Part shown: piece after piece, positions 12,401-22,685 of the stretch
Layout of the letters: each line of letters begins with the position of its first letter
How positions within the stretch are numbered: the stretch's first letter is position 1
DNA from: Coptodactyla brooksi
Lineage: Eukaryota; Arthropoda; Insecta; Coleoptera; Scarabaeidae
Assembly (NCBI GenBank): GCA_033557675.1
Contig: JAWQRM010000078.1
Location: 1 to 32,038, forward strand
DNA: 32,038 bases
Direction: 5' to 3'
Program-made: the position numbers and the translations under genes
Notes under the pieces: model-generated
Database searches by the model: none
What the model saw: the letters and a program-made list of their open reading frames with translations, nothing else
Told to the model about the DNA's origin: nothing

Positions 12401-15400
12401 AGCAAATAATTTCTCAGTTATTGCAGATACTAAGGCATATTTCGGGTTGTTAACGTCTGCAGGTGTGGTTACAATAGTAGTAAGGTACTTTGATAATGTT
12501 TCTAAAGCAACTTTGACTTCTTTAATATTTTCTTCGATTGTTTCTTCACTAATGTTTGTTATTTCTTCACTAATAATGTGTTGTTCTTCAGTAAGAACTT
12601 TTGGTTTGTCACCAGCAATTATTGTTCCCTCGGTTTTAGGTTCTTCAACAATTATTGTTGAATCCACCTTTTCTGATGTATCACTTTGTTGTTGTTCTTG
12701 TTCATAAATAACATATTCTTCGGTACTAGACAAAACTAGGTCAGCTTGGGACAGTTCAAATACCTTAGTTGCGTATGTTACTACTTCTTTTAGTTGGGAT
12801 TGTATGGGTTCTGTAAGAACAGTGCTTAATTCCAAGAGATTATGGAAATCCTCAACAATATTTGATTTTTCTTTCAGCAACTCCGAAACTAATTTCACAT
12901 CAACATTTTGCAATTCCTCAAAGCCTTCTTGTGCAATGTATAGTACTTGATGTAAGTGTTCAAAGAATGCAATTGATTCTAATGGCATCTCCACAATTTC
13001 AACATTGGAGAAAGATTCCGTCATAGCGCTTAAAGACGATTGCAAGTTTTGAATTTCTACACGTTTCGCCCTCCATATTGGTTGTTCTATTAATAAGCTA
13101 AGCTGCTTTTCAAGTTTTTCAGATAACTTGAAAATATCTTTAACGATTTTATTTTCAATTTTGGTAGGACATAATGTGTCTTCAAGGCAATTCACCAATT
13201 CCTTAACAGCGTTATTAATGAACTTCAATGTTTGTTTAGCTTCGACATCTCTTAATTCCAGCTGTAAAATTTGTATAGTCGTTTTCAATTTACCAACATC
13301 TAACACATTCGTTTCATATAACTCCACGAGAAGGTTCTTGACTGAATTTAAATTATCTACAATTCCAATCAGAGCGTAGGCTTCCTCTAATAAAATATCG
13401 TAGTTATTCTTTTCCAAAGATATAATTTCAATAGTATTTGCAAGATGTTCTTCAATATTACCCAAAGAAATATTATGTTCAACTAAATTAATAACACAAT
13501 TTTCGATTGCCTTCAATGGTTCCTCAAGATTCTTAAATAACTTCAAACGTTCCTCTTTTTGCCCCTCCACAATATCAATACTTTTACTTAACCTACGTAA
13601 TGGTCCCGATAATGTCTTTATTTCAACTATATCTTCAACTGTTATAACAGGCTCTTCTGTTTTCTTCTCAAATATGGCAGAATGCTTCAATTTTTCAACA
13701 CACTCAATTACCTCTGAAGCTTCTTGGAATATTTCAGATGGGATTTTTTCTATTGATTCAACTGTTGAATCTTGCTGGAGAGTAGCTAAGTACTTTTCTA
13801 GATCTTGAACAGTTTCAACAAACGCTTTAGCCCTATCATTTGATTCTTCTGAATCTGCGATTTCAGTTTCTTCAGACATAATAGGTAGATCTTGTATGGT
13901 GGCTATACATTTCTTCAAATCTTCGTATTTTGAAATGGCCGCATCTTCTTCGACAATTGGCGGAACTGGAAGTGCTGAAGTGTGTTCTTCAACCACCTCA
14001 TCTGTGATTTTTTCTTCAGATAAATGTTGTAGTAATGGTGGTCGATGATATTCGACGGTTGGTGATTCAATGAGCATACAAACATTTTCTTTCACTTCTC
14101 CTGCACGAGCTTTAAGAATTGAAAACGAAATTAAGAGATTTTCATCTTCTTCGATACTTTCATTTAGGACGATGCAGTCTTCTAAAATGCTTAAGCAGGC
14201 TACCATATCATCCAGAATATCCGAAGCTTGCGCCGTCGGGATATCTAATAATTGATTGTTAATCATATCAAGAGGCTGTGATAATCTTTCTAAAGCCATT
14301 ACTGCACCTTCCGTGTTTACTTCTGCTGACCGTTTAACGGTTGTTGCCAAATCTTTTTGCAAAGATGCCATTTGTCGTAAAGCTTCTAGAACAACAGTAT
14401 CTGTAACTGATTTCTGTGCATTTTCTAAATTGTACAAGAAATCTTGTACTGTTTGAAGAACATTTTGGAAGATTAACTGACTAACTTGATCAAATACTTC
14501 TTTCACGACATCAGCAGTGCTTGCTTCAGCTTGACTTAATTCGACCGATGTCAAGTCTTTTCCCAACTTTGAAAGAGAATTGATTATTTCCTCAATAGGT
14601 CCATCGAACATATCCAGTTTGGCTGCTTGATCGTATTTATCAGCAACTTGCATAGTTGGTAAGATCTCAAGATTAGTTGCAATTTCTTTAATAGGTGTAG
14701 CCAATTGTTCAACCAGAGCTGAGTACAGTGGCTGATCAACATTGGATTCTTTCAGTTTCTGGATGTGTCTTTCTGCTGAAGTCATTTCATCCACAAGTTC
14801 AATAACGTGAATTTTAATTTTGTTATAAATATCACTTTTAGTAAATGCACAACTTTCACTTTCTAAAATTTCTTGTTTAATGCTAGTTAACATTTCTTGC
14901 AACTCAAACCCTGGTTGAGCGAATCTCAAAAGAATATCTATCTCACTTTCCGTGTCAAGAATGTCAGTTTCCTTCACAACTGGATCTCGTGACGGTGATT
15001 TTCTCTTGCCTTGTTGTAAGGCTATTTTACTATTCATAATAAAAATAGATTTATCCAAGCCATTTTGCATTTCTTGCAAAGTAATTAGAACTTCTTGAAT
15101 TATCTTTGATGGTGTAATTCGTCCAGCAGCGTTTGTAGGTATCATTTCTTTCTCTAACAGTGAAATATTTTCAATTAATTTCAATGCTCTTTGAATCTGT
15201 TTACCTCCTTTATCCAAAATGTTAAAACAAGTCTTCTGGATCAGCGTGTGTTCCTTCCCTTGTATCTCAATGCATCTTTCTACTATAGATAATCCTTTTT
15301 GCAAATCAAAAATTGGTGGTGCAATCATTTCTGCTATTGATACATCTTGTTTCTGTTGCTCGTGTTGTTCCAATGTAACCAAGAATGTTTGCATATCATA

Positions 15401-16293
15401 TACGGGTTGCATCAGAGCATGAAGTACTTCAATGCTTTTATTTGCAGCTGAAGCTGTTGTTTTTAATGAAGTTTGAACAATAAGTTCTTGCTCGACTTTG
15501 TTTAGATTTTCTTGAACAATCAATAACGTTTTCTGTAATTTCTCTGCTACCTCCTTCTCCTTTTCGGATAATTCCTTCATTTTCATTGCATTTACTTCTG
15601 GGTCTATCATCAGCCCATCGCCTTCTTCACCTTGCACATCTCTATAGAAAATATCGCCTCCTAATTCTAAACTTTGCGCCTTCTTTCTGGCGCCATCTTT
15701 GGCTAAACCTTCCTTTGAAGAATCATCAGAACTTTGGGAAGATTGTCGAGATTGCTTTCTCTTTCTATGTTTTTTTTTGACTCCATCTTCCCTGTCAACT
15801 CGCAAATCAGAACCGATCTCATGTGTGTTTTGCGGACTAATAAGAGACTCTAACAATCTATCACCAGGAAGACTGGTTGTTTCTGTTATAGCAGCAACTT
15901 GAAATGCCATATCTTCCTCGCGGATCCTATCAGAACTAATTGCGCTTTCAAAATCACCATAAGACTCTGAATCCATGGCCAAGCTTTCATCCGCAACATC
16001 AGTTTCAACCGACGCATTCTTAGAAAGACTGTAATAAGAATTGGAACTCTTTTGTGAGTCATTCTTTCTTCGGGGTGGTCTCTTTGGTACTTCGCCATTT
16101 GGAGACAAAGCTCTTGCACCTTCTTCGGTTATGGAATAAATCTCAGTTACATCGGCTTCTGTTCTTAAGTCTTCTTCGGCCGATGTAAAGTAATCATCAG
16201 AAACGTCAACCACTACAGCTTCCATGACTAAATTTCCCGATGTTGTAGTTTCTTTGGTGAATCTCATTGGAGGCAACTCAACAACATTATGTT
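6496..16293 (-). CDS. Giant muscle Ig/helical protein, 9.8 kb exon
   Basis: This is a single uninterrupted exon of 9798 bp encoding about 3266 residues. It opens at acceptor TTTCAG|AA, giving SEHISEHNVVELPPMRF across the junction, and ends at donor ATAG|GTAAG; both boundaries are phase 1, and the intron to the 6.3 kb exon is 80 bp. The first 200 residues or so are non-helical and acidic or serine-rich, with a proline-basic PKRPPRR motif and a basic cluster KKKHRKRK at 15778-15755 that could be a nuclear signal or a charge patch. The rest is long amphipathic helical sequence with P-L/I-x-x-L/I motifs (LEEPLKAIENCV, LQQPLHQLQSKL, LEKPLRAIIEIA), interrupted by an E/V/I/P-rich low-complexity stretch at about 9.8-11.2 kb. 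It probably forms an extended rod or spring. I do not recognise a named domain family. Confidence 0.9.
10086..10559 (-). repeat. Two 237-bp (79-residue) tandem repeats in the 9.8 kb exon
   Basis: Two adjacent units share the order INV-x-(K/M)-x-ENLPK, then ELQSGK-x-(N/D)-ESI, then V-x-QISSQ, then PTDVVK. The DNA motif actacatctg lies at 10104 and at 10341, exactly 237 bp apart. The period is divisible by three, so the duplication is in frame. The segment lies in the acidic, extended part of the exon and looks like a simple internal duplication of a linker. Confidence 0.8.
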
Positions 16294-16356
16294 CTGAAAT
16301 ATAAAGACCAAAAAATATTCTTTATTATATTATATCTTATATTACATCTATTTTAC

Positions 16357-16714
16357 CTGAAATATGTTCTGATAGTTGTTCAGCATACATCTCAACAATT
16401 TGAATAGCTTCATCTTCAGTGATATCAGGTGTTTCATATAGAGACAAGGAAACTTCTTTTCCATCAAATGAAAATGAAAGTTCTCCATGATCGTTAAGCG
16501 TCATAGAAAGATCAGCCTGAGGAGTATCGTATAACTGCGACGTCCTTTCTTCGTGGATTGTTGATAACGATGGAACTTTGGCTAATTCGATCCGTTGTTG
16601 TTCAGCCCTAGTCTTTGTTTGATCTTCAAATCCAAGTAAAGAAGCAGAACTCGCAACAATTCCCATACAATTTCTTGCTTCACACGTGTACGTACCAAGA
16701 CAACATGTCCCGTC
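16357..16714 (-). CDS. Exon: end of last Ig domain plus conserved-looking linker
   Basis: The exon is 358 bp, phase 0 at its start (acceptor TTTAG|GAC) and phase 1 at its end (donor TCAG|GTAAAA). It completes the Ig domain begun upstream with DGTCCLGTYTCEARNCMG, which carries the F-strand tyrosine-x-cysteine. A linker of about 90 residues follows, non-repetitive and acidic, including LNDHGELSFSFDGKEVSLSL and EDEAIQIVEMYAEQLSEHIS. This is the last Ig-associated segment before the helical exons, so it is the hinge between the two halves of the protein. It is separated from the 9.8 kb exon by a 63 bp intron and from the upstream exon by a 52 bp intron. Confidence 0.9.
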
Positions 16715-16766
16715 CTAAATAAGCTCTGATAAGCTGATGAAAATTAATCTTATTTCAACAACTTAC

Positions 16767-17533
16767 CTCTCCTGAAGTTATCCTGTGGATATCACCAGGT
16801 TTTAACTCTAGCCCATCCTTATACCACGTTAGAGTTGGTTGAGGAACCCCAATTACTTTACACTCTAAATTGACAGCTCCTTCTTCTGATAAAACTGCCC
16901 TAAGGCATTCTAGAAATCGTGGTTTTCTAAAGTGCTTTGGTATAATAAGTTTAAGAAAACAAGAAGTAATTGAATGTCCAAATTCATTTCTGGCAACACA
17001 TTTCCACTCAGCTTGATCCACAAATTCTAAAGAAGCGATGTCCAAGTTACAACAACCATTCGCTTCTTGATTTACGTTGTACTTATCTGATTCGACTTCA
17101 ACTGGCTGATCGTCTCTATGCCACGATAACTCTGGTGAAGGTGATATGCTCACTTGGATGGAAAATCTAAAGTTTTCATTAATGCGTGCTTCACAACTTT
17201 TTAGGCCATGGATAAATTTAGGTGCTTGGCTCCTTGAGAGAAGTTGTTCGCGTTCCTCGTCATTCAACTGGTTTTGGATATCCTCAACAGTTAGCTCTGC
17301 TGAACTAATAGCTTCTCCCATGCAATTTCGCGCAATGCAACAATAAGAACCCAGTGAGTTTGTACCAGTAAGCTGATAAACATCGCCTGGTTTTAATTCT
17401 TGATTATCTTTAAACCATCTAAGAAGAGGTGTTGGGGAACCAACAACTTTGCATTCGAACGACACTAAGCCTTCTTCTGTTAACACAGCTTTTAGACTTT
17501 CCATGAAACGTGGCTTTCTAAAATGTTTTGGAA
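16767..17533 (-). CDS. Exon with two complete Ig domains and the start of a third
   Basis: The exon is 767 bp, from acceptor CTTACAG|TT (the split codon gives NMIIPKHFRK) to donor GAGAG|GTAAGT at phase 0. Domain 1 starts PKHFRKPRFMESLKAVLTEE and has B-strand FECK, core tryptophan LRWFKDN and LGSYCCIARNCMG. Domain 2 starts APKFIHGLKSCEA; its B-strand cysteine position reads FSIQVS, so the usual cysteine is missing, but SWHRDD and AEWKCVARNEFG are present. Domain 3 starts PKHFRKPRFLECLRAVLSEE, has LECKV and LTWYKDG, and is completed in the next exon. Domains 1 and 3 are close duplicates. These are I-set-like intracellular Ig domains as found in titin, obscurin and stretchin-type proteins. Confidence 0.92.
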
Positions 17534-17589
17534 CTGTAAGAAAAGAAAAATTATTAATAAGTTATAGTTGAGTTAGACTGATTTCTTAC

Positions 17590-17811
17590 TGATCATGTTT
17601 ACTTCGCAAGTTGATACTGATATTGCTCCATTATCACTCGTGGCTGCACATTTCCATTTTCCTTGGTCAGCAGCTTCTGTGGGCTTTACTTCTAACATGT
17701 ACCCTCCTAAGCCATCCGCCATTGATCTATATCTGCTATCGGCGGATTCATCGTTGACACGACCATCAGAGTTGTACCAAACTATGGATTTGGGCCACGG
17801 TGGTACAGACA
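17590..17811 (-). CDS. Exon: second part of an Ig domain (VPPWPKSIVWYN)
   Basis: The exon is 222 bp, phase 1 in and phase 1 out. It opens at acceptor TTTGTAG|TG and ends at donor ATCA|GTAAGA. It carries VSVPPWPKSIVWYN with the core tryptophan, GRYxMADGLGGYMLEVKP-like strands and GKWKCAATSDNG with the F-strand cysteine, then STCEVNMI into the next Ig. The splice sites were chosen because they restore an uninterrupted Ig B-C region: the upstream exon ends LFLSCQ and the join reads SCQVSVPPWPKS. The genomic sequence is also open through the intron, so retention is possible. Confidence 0.85.
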
Positions 17812-17871
17812 CTACAAACATTAAAACCTGATCAGGAAAAAGTAATAGCATTTGAAAAACCGTTGATATAC
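17812..17871 (-). other. 60-nt in-frame intron without stop codon
   Basis: The donor is CCAAG|GTATATC and the acceptor GTTTGTAG|TG. The length is exactly 60 nt and the frame contains no stop, so retention would insert 20 residues (GISTVF... to ...LMFV) between the B and C strands of the Ig domain. The insert is hydrophobic and not Ig-like, and splicing gives a normal Ig spacing, so I call it an intron. Retention as an isoform cannot be excluded. Confidence 0.8.
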
Positions 17872-17963
17872 CTTGGCAGGATAAAAATAATGGATCGCCT
17901 ATTTTAATTGTTTCGTCTTTCAAATCTCGTACATAAATCGGTGGAGGACCGATCGGCATTCCA
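17872..17963 (-). CDS. Small exon: first strands of an Ig domain (GPPPIYVRDL)
   Basis: The exon is 92 bp. Acceptor ATGTTTCAG|T completes a serine codon (AG+T) from the upstream exon, giving LKPADSGMPIGPPPIYVRDL across the junction. It continues KDETIKIGDPLFLSCQ, the A to B strands of an Ig domain including the B-strand cysteine, and ends at donor CAAG|GTATAT, phase 1. The ATG at 17959 is internal and is not taken as a start, because the upstream exon joins in frame through the 52 bp intron. Confidence 0.87.
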
Positions 17964-18015
17964 CTGAAACATAATACTCTTTATTTTTTAACATCTCCAG
18001 AAATGAAGAGCCTAC

Positions 18016-18319
18016 CTATCAGCTGGTTTCAGAGAACCTTCCCTGCTTCCTCGTCCAACAACGTGAACCCTAGAACTAGAATAAGTCTTTCCCATGCAAT
18101 TAACAGCTTCACAAGTGTATGTTCCCAGTGTTGTAGGATCGTCAGGGTTTGCCGTAAGAGCGAAAACGTCGCCAGCTTTGATTTCTTTCCCATCTTTGAA
18201 CCAGCGTAATAACGGAGTTGGCACGCCGACCACTTTACACTCCAAAGAAACGGTGCCTTGATCGGTTAGGATAGCTTGGAGTTCTTCGAGGAACTCAGGT
18301 GCTTTGTATGTCTTTGGAA
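18016..18319 (-). CDS. Exon with one complete Ig domain and a linker
   Basis: The exon is 304 bp, from acceptor TTTGTTAG|TT to donor GATAG|GTAGGC (phase 2). The product runs PKTYKAPEFLEELQAILTDQ, then VSLECKVVGVPTPLLRWFKD, then LGTYTCEAVNCMGK, then a short linker VVGRGSREGSLKPAD. Both Ig cysteines and the tryptophan are present. It shares the unusual GD-V-x-x-LT...LG-T-Y-TC...NCMG pattern with two later Ig domains, where the common D-x-G-x-Y-x-C signature of I-set domains is replaced by L-G-(S/T)-Y. This suggests that the three domains arose by duplication within the gene. Confidence 0.92.
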
Positions 18320-18375
18320 CTAACAAACATTGTTCGAGTTATAACATAATCAAGAAACCAATTCGGATTGATTAC

Positions 18376-18556
18376 CTAAAACGTTAAGGCTGCATGAACT
18401 GGACGCTTGGCCAGTAAGGTTTTGGGCAGCGCAAGTCCACTTTCCTGAATCTTTGGCAACTACAGGCGCCACATCAACGCAGTGAAATCCTCCTTCGTTT
18501 ATGAAGCGGTATCGTTCTCCCTCTTTAACAGGTAGGTCGTCATGATACCATTCGAT
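18376..18556 (-). CDS. Exon: second half of an Ig domain (IEWYHDDLPV)
   Basis: The exon is 181 bp, not preceded by any long reading frame of its own; I found it by splice sites. Acceptor TTTTCTAG|ATC and donor GTTTTAG|GTAATC bound a frame that runs IEWYHDDLPVKEGERYRF, then FHCVDVAPVVAKDSGKWTCA, then AQNLTGQASSSCSLNVL. It carries the C-strand tryptophan and a D-S-G-K-W-T-C F strand. Spliced to the exon 5.3 kb upstream it gives ASEVTIEWYHDD at phase 0, a correct Ig core. In the upstream half the B-strand cysteine is replaced (FLVEVK). Confidence 0.9.
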
Positions 18557-18592
18557 CTAGAAAATTCAGAGAGGTTTAAGAGCTCTATAATA

Positions 18593-18668
18593 AGCTTTGA
18601 ATAATAAATAATTATTAATAAGCTTAATAATTATTAAGCTTAATTATTAAGCTTAATAAATAAGCTTT
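18593..18668. repeat. AT-rich palindromic tract built on AAGCTT
   Basis: Repeated TAAGCTTAATAATTATTA-like units form overlapping palindromes. Positions 18619-18642 are a perfect 24-bp palindrome centred on AATT. The tract probably arose by local duplication of a short inverted unit and could extrude a cruciform. Confidence 0.75.
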
Positions 18669-19861
18669 GAATTACTAGTGTCAAAATACTTTATCTAATA
18701 TTAATAACCGTTAACATGACAAATAAAATAAGAAGAAAGGAAACCTTTCGAAGCTTAGACTTAGCCGAACAATCGAAGTTATACACTATAAATTAAGATT
18801 TTTTGCGGAAAGAAAGTCAAAAGTTAAGAGGGAACTTCATAGGACTTCTCAAGTACCTAGCTCCATTCAATGATATAGCAATTGTAATTTTTTTGAGTAC
18901 GTTTATAAACAGTTAGCAGGTGTGTTTTGTAATATCTACTGGTAGCGTTTAAATATGTCAGAAACGAAAAATTAATTTATATTATAGTTTTCTGAACTAC
19001 AATGATAGTTATTTAGAATATTAATTTGTTTCATTAGATGACAGGATGACAAGTTATTTTAGCCGAAAGTATGAAGTAATCAAAGTTACTTCCTAAATCC
19101 CAAAAGAAACCAAACACCCATTGGACTATTGTACCTATTGGACTCTTGCCACGAAAGAAAATTTGTAATGGCAATATGTAAACTTTGTATGATCGCAGAA
19201 AAACAAAAAGAAATAGCTCACTGTGTGGGCTATTGGTCTTAATACAACGTCTAACGACACTGTATCAAAACGAATCAATTAGATGACTGTTGACGTTCAC
19301 AAGCAAATAAATTTGACTACTGTTAGTGAATATAAAAAGAAAGTTCGGTACTATACCAACTGATATTGCACTTTGTTATTTTGCATACAAAACTGGTCCA
19401 AACGCATGCCAGAGAGTTCAAGGTTCAAATTCAATCTACGCCTTTGCCAGTTGTCTCAAAAGATCTGAATTATTTATGCTTACTTTTAGTTACTCATTTC
19501 AGAGGAAATTATTGCAAACGAAATACACTTGCAATTATAAATTTCGACATGTTTAGAACCCGACCATGTTGAGTTTAGAAGTCGATGCACCGCCATCTTC
19601 AATTCGATTCTTTTTACGGATATATTTAAACGAATGCAAAATATGACTCATTTTGCATAGATTTCCCATAAGAATCCTAAAGTTCATTCGAAAAACGAAT
19701 AGATAACATGTAATCACAGAACATCCGTTTGTTCCCAGTGACCAGAGGCAATAAGTCATCCAAATACAATATCATTCAACACTACTACCATCAGAGCAGG
19801 ATAGAATGATCTTTAAACGTGATTTCGCAAACAATATGCTAATGGAATCAGATGATTCAAT

Positions 19862-19910
19862 TTAACCCTTTGCATTCAAGAAGCGACACTCAGTCTCCAC
19901 TCGAGTGGTT
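19862..19910 (+). mobile_element. Possible piggyBac-type transposon end
   Basis: TTAA (19862-19865) is followed directly by CCCTTTGCATTC, and a perfect 12-bp palindrome CCACTCGAGTGG lies at 19897-19908. A TTAA target followed by CCC and a sub-terminal palindrome is typical of piggyBac superfamily and derived MITE ends. I could not find the matching opposite end in the window, so this may be a solo or truncated end. Confidence 0.35.
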
Positions 19911-21624
19911 TAATGCAGCAATTTGTTTGGTGCCTGAGAGGCGGTAACGATTTATTAATTTAGCAAAAGAGCTTCTATTTATTGCTTGCTCTATTCCAAA
20001 AACCCACGGTGAAAATTAAACACCTTTATTTTAAACACATAAAGCACTTCTTAGTTTTCACTATGAACATTACCATAAGATTATTACTAGTGCTATACTT
20101 TATTTACTTTGTTACTTTTACTTATTAGTGCTATAATTTGTAATATACGAAATCCGTAAAATATATCCATTAGTTGTTACAAATAATACTGCAACACGAA
20201 AAACATATAATTGCCAAAGTACCGTCGTTATTAACCTAGTACCCTCTGAATTTCAGCTCGGCGATCTCAGCAATTTTTCAAATAGTACAGTAATCAGAAA
20301 AAACGTTCAGGTCATCAATATATTAAAAAAAACAAATACTACGTATGTACTGTCTACTCACAGTTGTATAGAATATGCAAAGTTATTTATCTGCCTGGAA
20401 TTTGGATAGTCGAAGAAGATAAGCCGGTGAAACAAAACCGAAAACAAAAGGGCATTATTTCATTTCAGAAAAAGGCAATTTCTGGAATTTAAAATTAATT
20501 ACATTTATTACATTTAAAATTAAATTAATTTCCTGCTAACTTCTCGCAAAAATTGAACTTAGGCGTAAGAAAACACACCAAATGATTGTAATCTAAATGC
20601 ACTTAAAAGATTCATGTTGTTGATTTAGACAAAAGTATATTTAACTCTAAATCTTTCCAGTGATAGAGAATATAAGAAGTGTTAGATAAATAGGAAGATG
20701 GTTTTTGAGAATATTGCTTATTGTCTGCTGACCACTGTCTGAAACGAGTTAATAAAACAATTTAAAGTGATTCCAGTGGGTACAGATCTCTATTAATGAC
20801 ATAGAAAACAAATAATAAAAGTAAACTCAAGTAGATAGTCCACTGACACGAACGGGTACATTCTTTAAAAACTGAAGGTACCTCCTTAGTTGTTTCCAAG
20901 GCATCCGCACTAATAGAATGCATAAAAAGAAGAATCGTTCAGAATTACGAATAGCGTTGGGTTACGTTATCTCTTCAACAACCCGTTGGTCTATTCGACT
21001 TTACTTCTTATTAGGTAATTAATCGCTTTTGCTCACAATCTTTTTCTATATGCAATAATTTCCTTTTGTAGTACCGAATAAAATATTGTTAATAAATAAA
21101 AATGTTATATTAAAAGTTAAGTAAATGTATAATAATAAATAAATTAAAGTTGAATAATGCAATCATTATTAATTATCTTATTTTATCAGTAATTTATTAA
21201 TTTAAAATGTTTAAAACCTTAACACGTTCATTGGTTTATGATATTATTCCTAAATTGTAGAATGGGAATGAACGAGTATAACTTCACAATTTGACCATGC
21301 CACCGAAAGCACCCTTCATCTGAAAATGTGGTTGTATCATCTAATTAATCTAATAAATCAATGTAAATAATCAATGGAAAATTTCATTATTTAGTTGGGC
21401 CAAAGCTATTTCCGTGCCACTGCTTCTTCTTTGTTAGTTTTGTCCATCCCATAATGCAAAGATTAATAATGTTCTCCTCTACTTAATCCGTCTACGTAAC
21501 GCTTATCTTCTGTTATCCATTAATCTTCTGTTCAAAACATCTCTCACTGTTCGTGTCATCCCTCTTATATGCTCTATGTAGATCTGTTATCTTAGATCTG
21601 TAATAATAGATCAAAATCTATTTT

Positions 21625-21649
21625 TCTATCTATCTATTTATCTATCTAC
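21625..21649. repeat. TCTA microsatellite, imperfect
   Basis: About six TCTA/TTTA units in tandem. It is a simple repeat with no further inference. Confidence 0.7.
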
Positions 21650-21962
21650 TTTTGGTTTGAAGATCTCAGTGAACCTTCCGGTACACATGGTTCACCTCTT
21701 CGTTTTCTCTGTCTAATTCCTGCTGATGTGAATTTGTTGTTAATTCGAGTCCAATAATGTATAATGTATAAAGTCCATAAAGTTCACACTATGTGTCCTA
21801 CTTGTGCCCTGAATTTGCCTTATTAATGAGCTTGTATGGTCTACAATTGATTTCTCCCTTCTAAAGCTTACCTGGTAATCTCCAACAGTCCATTCCATCA
21901 TATTATTTGTGGTAACCCTTTTTTATTTTCTCTTAAGAGAAAGTATTGCATTCGCAAAAAAA

Positions 21963-21988
21963 TCCATCAAATCCATGGATTTGATGGA
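21963..21988. repeat. Perfect 26-bp palindrome
   Basis: The sequence reads identically on both strands around a central CCATGG; each arm is TCCATCAAATCC plus A. It sits 3 bp from a second long hairpin that starts with the same CCATCAAA string, so the two appear related by duplication. Confidence 0.9.
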
Positions 21989-21991
21989 TTT

Positions 21992-22029
21992 GATCCATCA
22001 AAATCTCGATGTCGAGATTTTGATGGATC
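21992..22029. repeat. 18-bp perfect hairpin with 2-nt centre
   Basis: The arms GATCCATCAAAATCTCGA and TCGAGATTTTGATGGATC are exact reverse complements around TG. It lies in tandem with the 26-bp palindrome and is followed at 22081 by a GTCC/GTCT tract. The cluster may be the end structure of a non-autonomous transposon. Confidence 0.9.
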
Positions 22030-22080
22030 TTGACGAATTAGGCTTTTTGTGGCCTATCTATGCTATTTTTAGTGGATAGT

Positions 22081-22110
22081 CTGTCTATCCGTCCGTCTGT
22101 CCGTCTGTGT
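22081..22110. repeat. GTCC/GTCT tetranucleotide tract
   Basis: About seven imperfect CTGT/CCGT units follow the double palindrome by about 50 bp. The tract is a short, interrupted simple repeat. Confidence 0.7.
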
Positions 22111-22392
22111 ATCGTTTTTGGATTGCCACGTTAGATTGAGTAAAATAATACTTTACATATAAGCTAATTATTATATAATCTGGTGACAATAAAGATTTCC
22201 TAAAAATTGTACATATGGTAGAGGTACTTAACCTAAAATTTCTTTGATTTTTTACTACTTTTAGTGACAAAATGCATTTTTGTAATCTACATAAAATTGT
22301 GAGTAAAAAACTGTAATTATAGTATATGCTTAAAATCAACAGTTCTCGAGTTATAAGCATAATTGATAAATTTGAAACAGTTTTCAAGAACA

Positions 22393-22477
22393 TACAGGGC
22401 ATTCAGTTTATTGCAACAACTGTCAAACTTTGTTAGGAACACCCTGTATATTATTACATTTTTGAAGTCCTTATGAG
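22393..22477. repeat. Short TIR-like unit, copy 1
   Basis: It begins TACAGG and carries CACCCTGTATATTATT about 50 bp later, so TACAGG and CCTGTA form an inverted pair. It then continues TTTTTGAAGTCCTTATGAGA. A diverged copy lies 298 bp downstream. The ends resemble the tacaggGTGTTC / gaacaCCCTGTA termini common in insect repeats. Confidence 0.65.
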
Positions 22478-22685
22478 ATTTAATAATTAATAATAATTAA
22501 ATTTATAATTTAATAATTTAAATAACAAAATTTAATAATTAATAATTAAAGTGGCCCTAATTATTATATCTTAGTTTCAAATAGCACCGTTTGAACGTTA
22601 TTTCGTATTTTCGAAAACATATGACAGCTGTGAATACAAAATTTTTCTTAGAACTGTTATTGATCTTTCTAGATAAAAATGAATA

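Noticed and set aside
151..12707. Long plus-strand open frames rich in serine, phenylalanine and isoleucine lying opposite the giant exons
   Set aside because: They are antisense shadows of a stop-poor, A-rich coding strand; composition (S/F/I/C-rich) is what antisense of E/K/L-rich codons gives, and none has its own domain.
15886..16119. A 77-residue minus-strand frame overlapping the start of the 9.8 kb exon
   Set aside because: It lies wholly inside the exon in another frame and has no start context or domain.
17957..17959. ATG at the start of MPIGPPPIYV as an alternative translation start
   Set aside because: The upstream exon joins in phase (AG+T) and continues the protein, so this methionine is internal.
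19326..19759. Three short open frames of 68-76 residues in the 5.3 kb intron
   Set aside because: They are cysteine- and phenylalanine-rich with no domain, overlap each other in different frames, and the flanking exons already join in phase.
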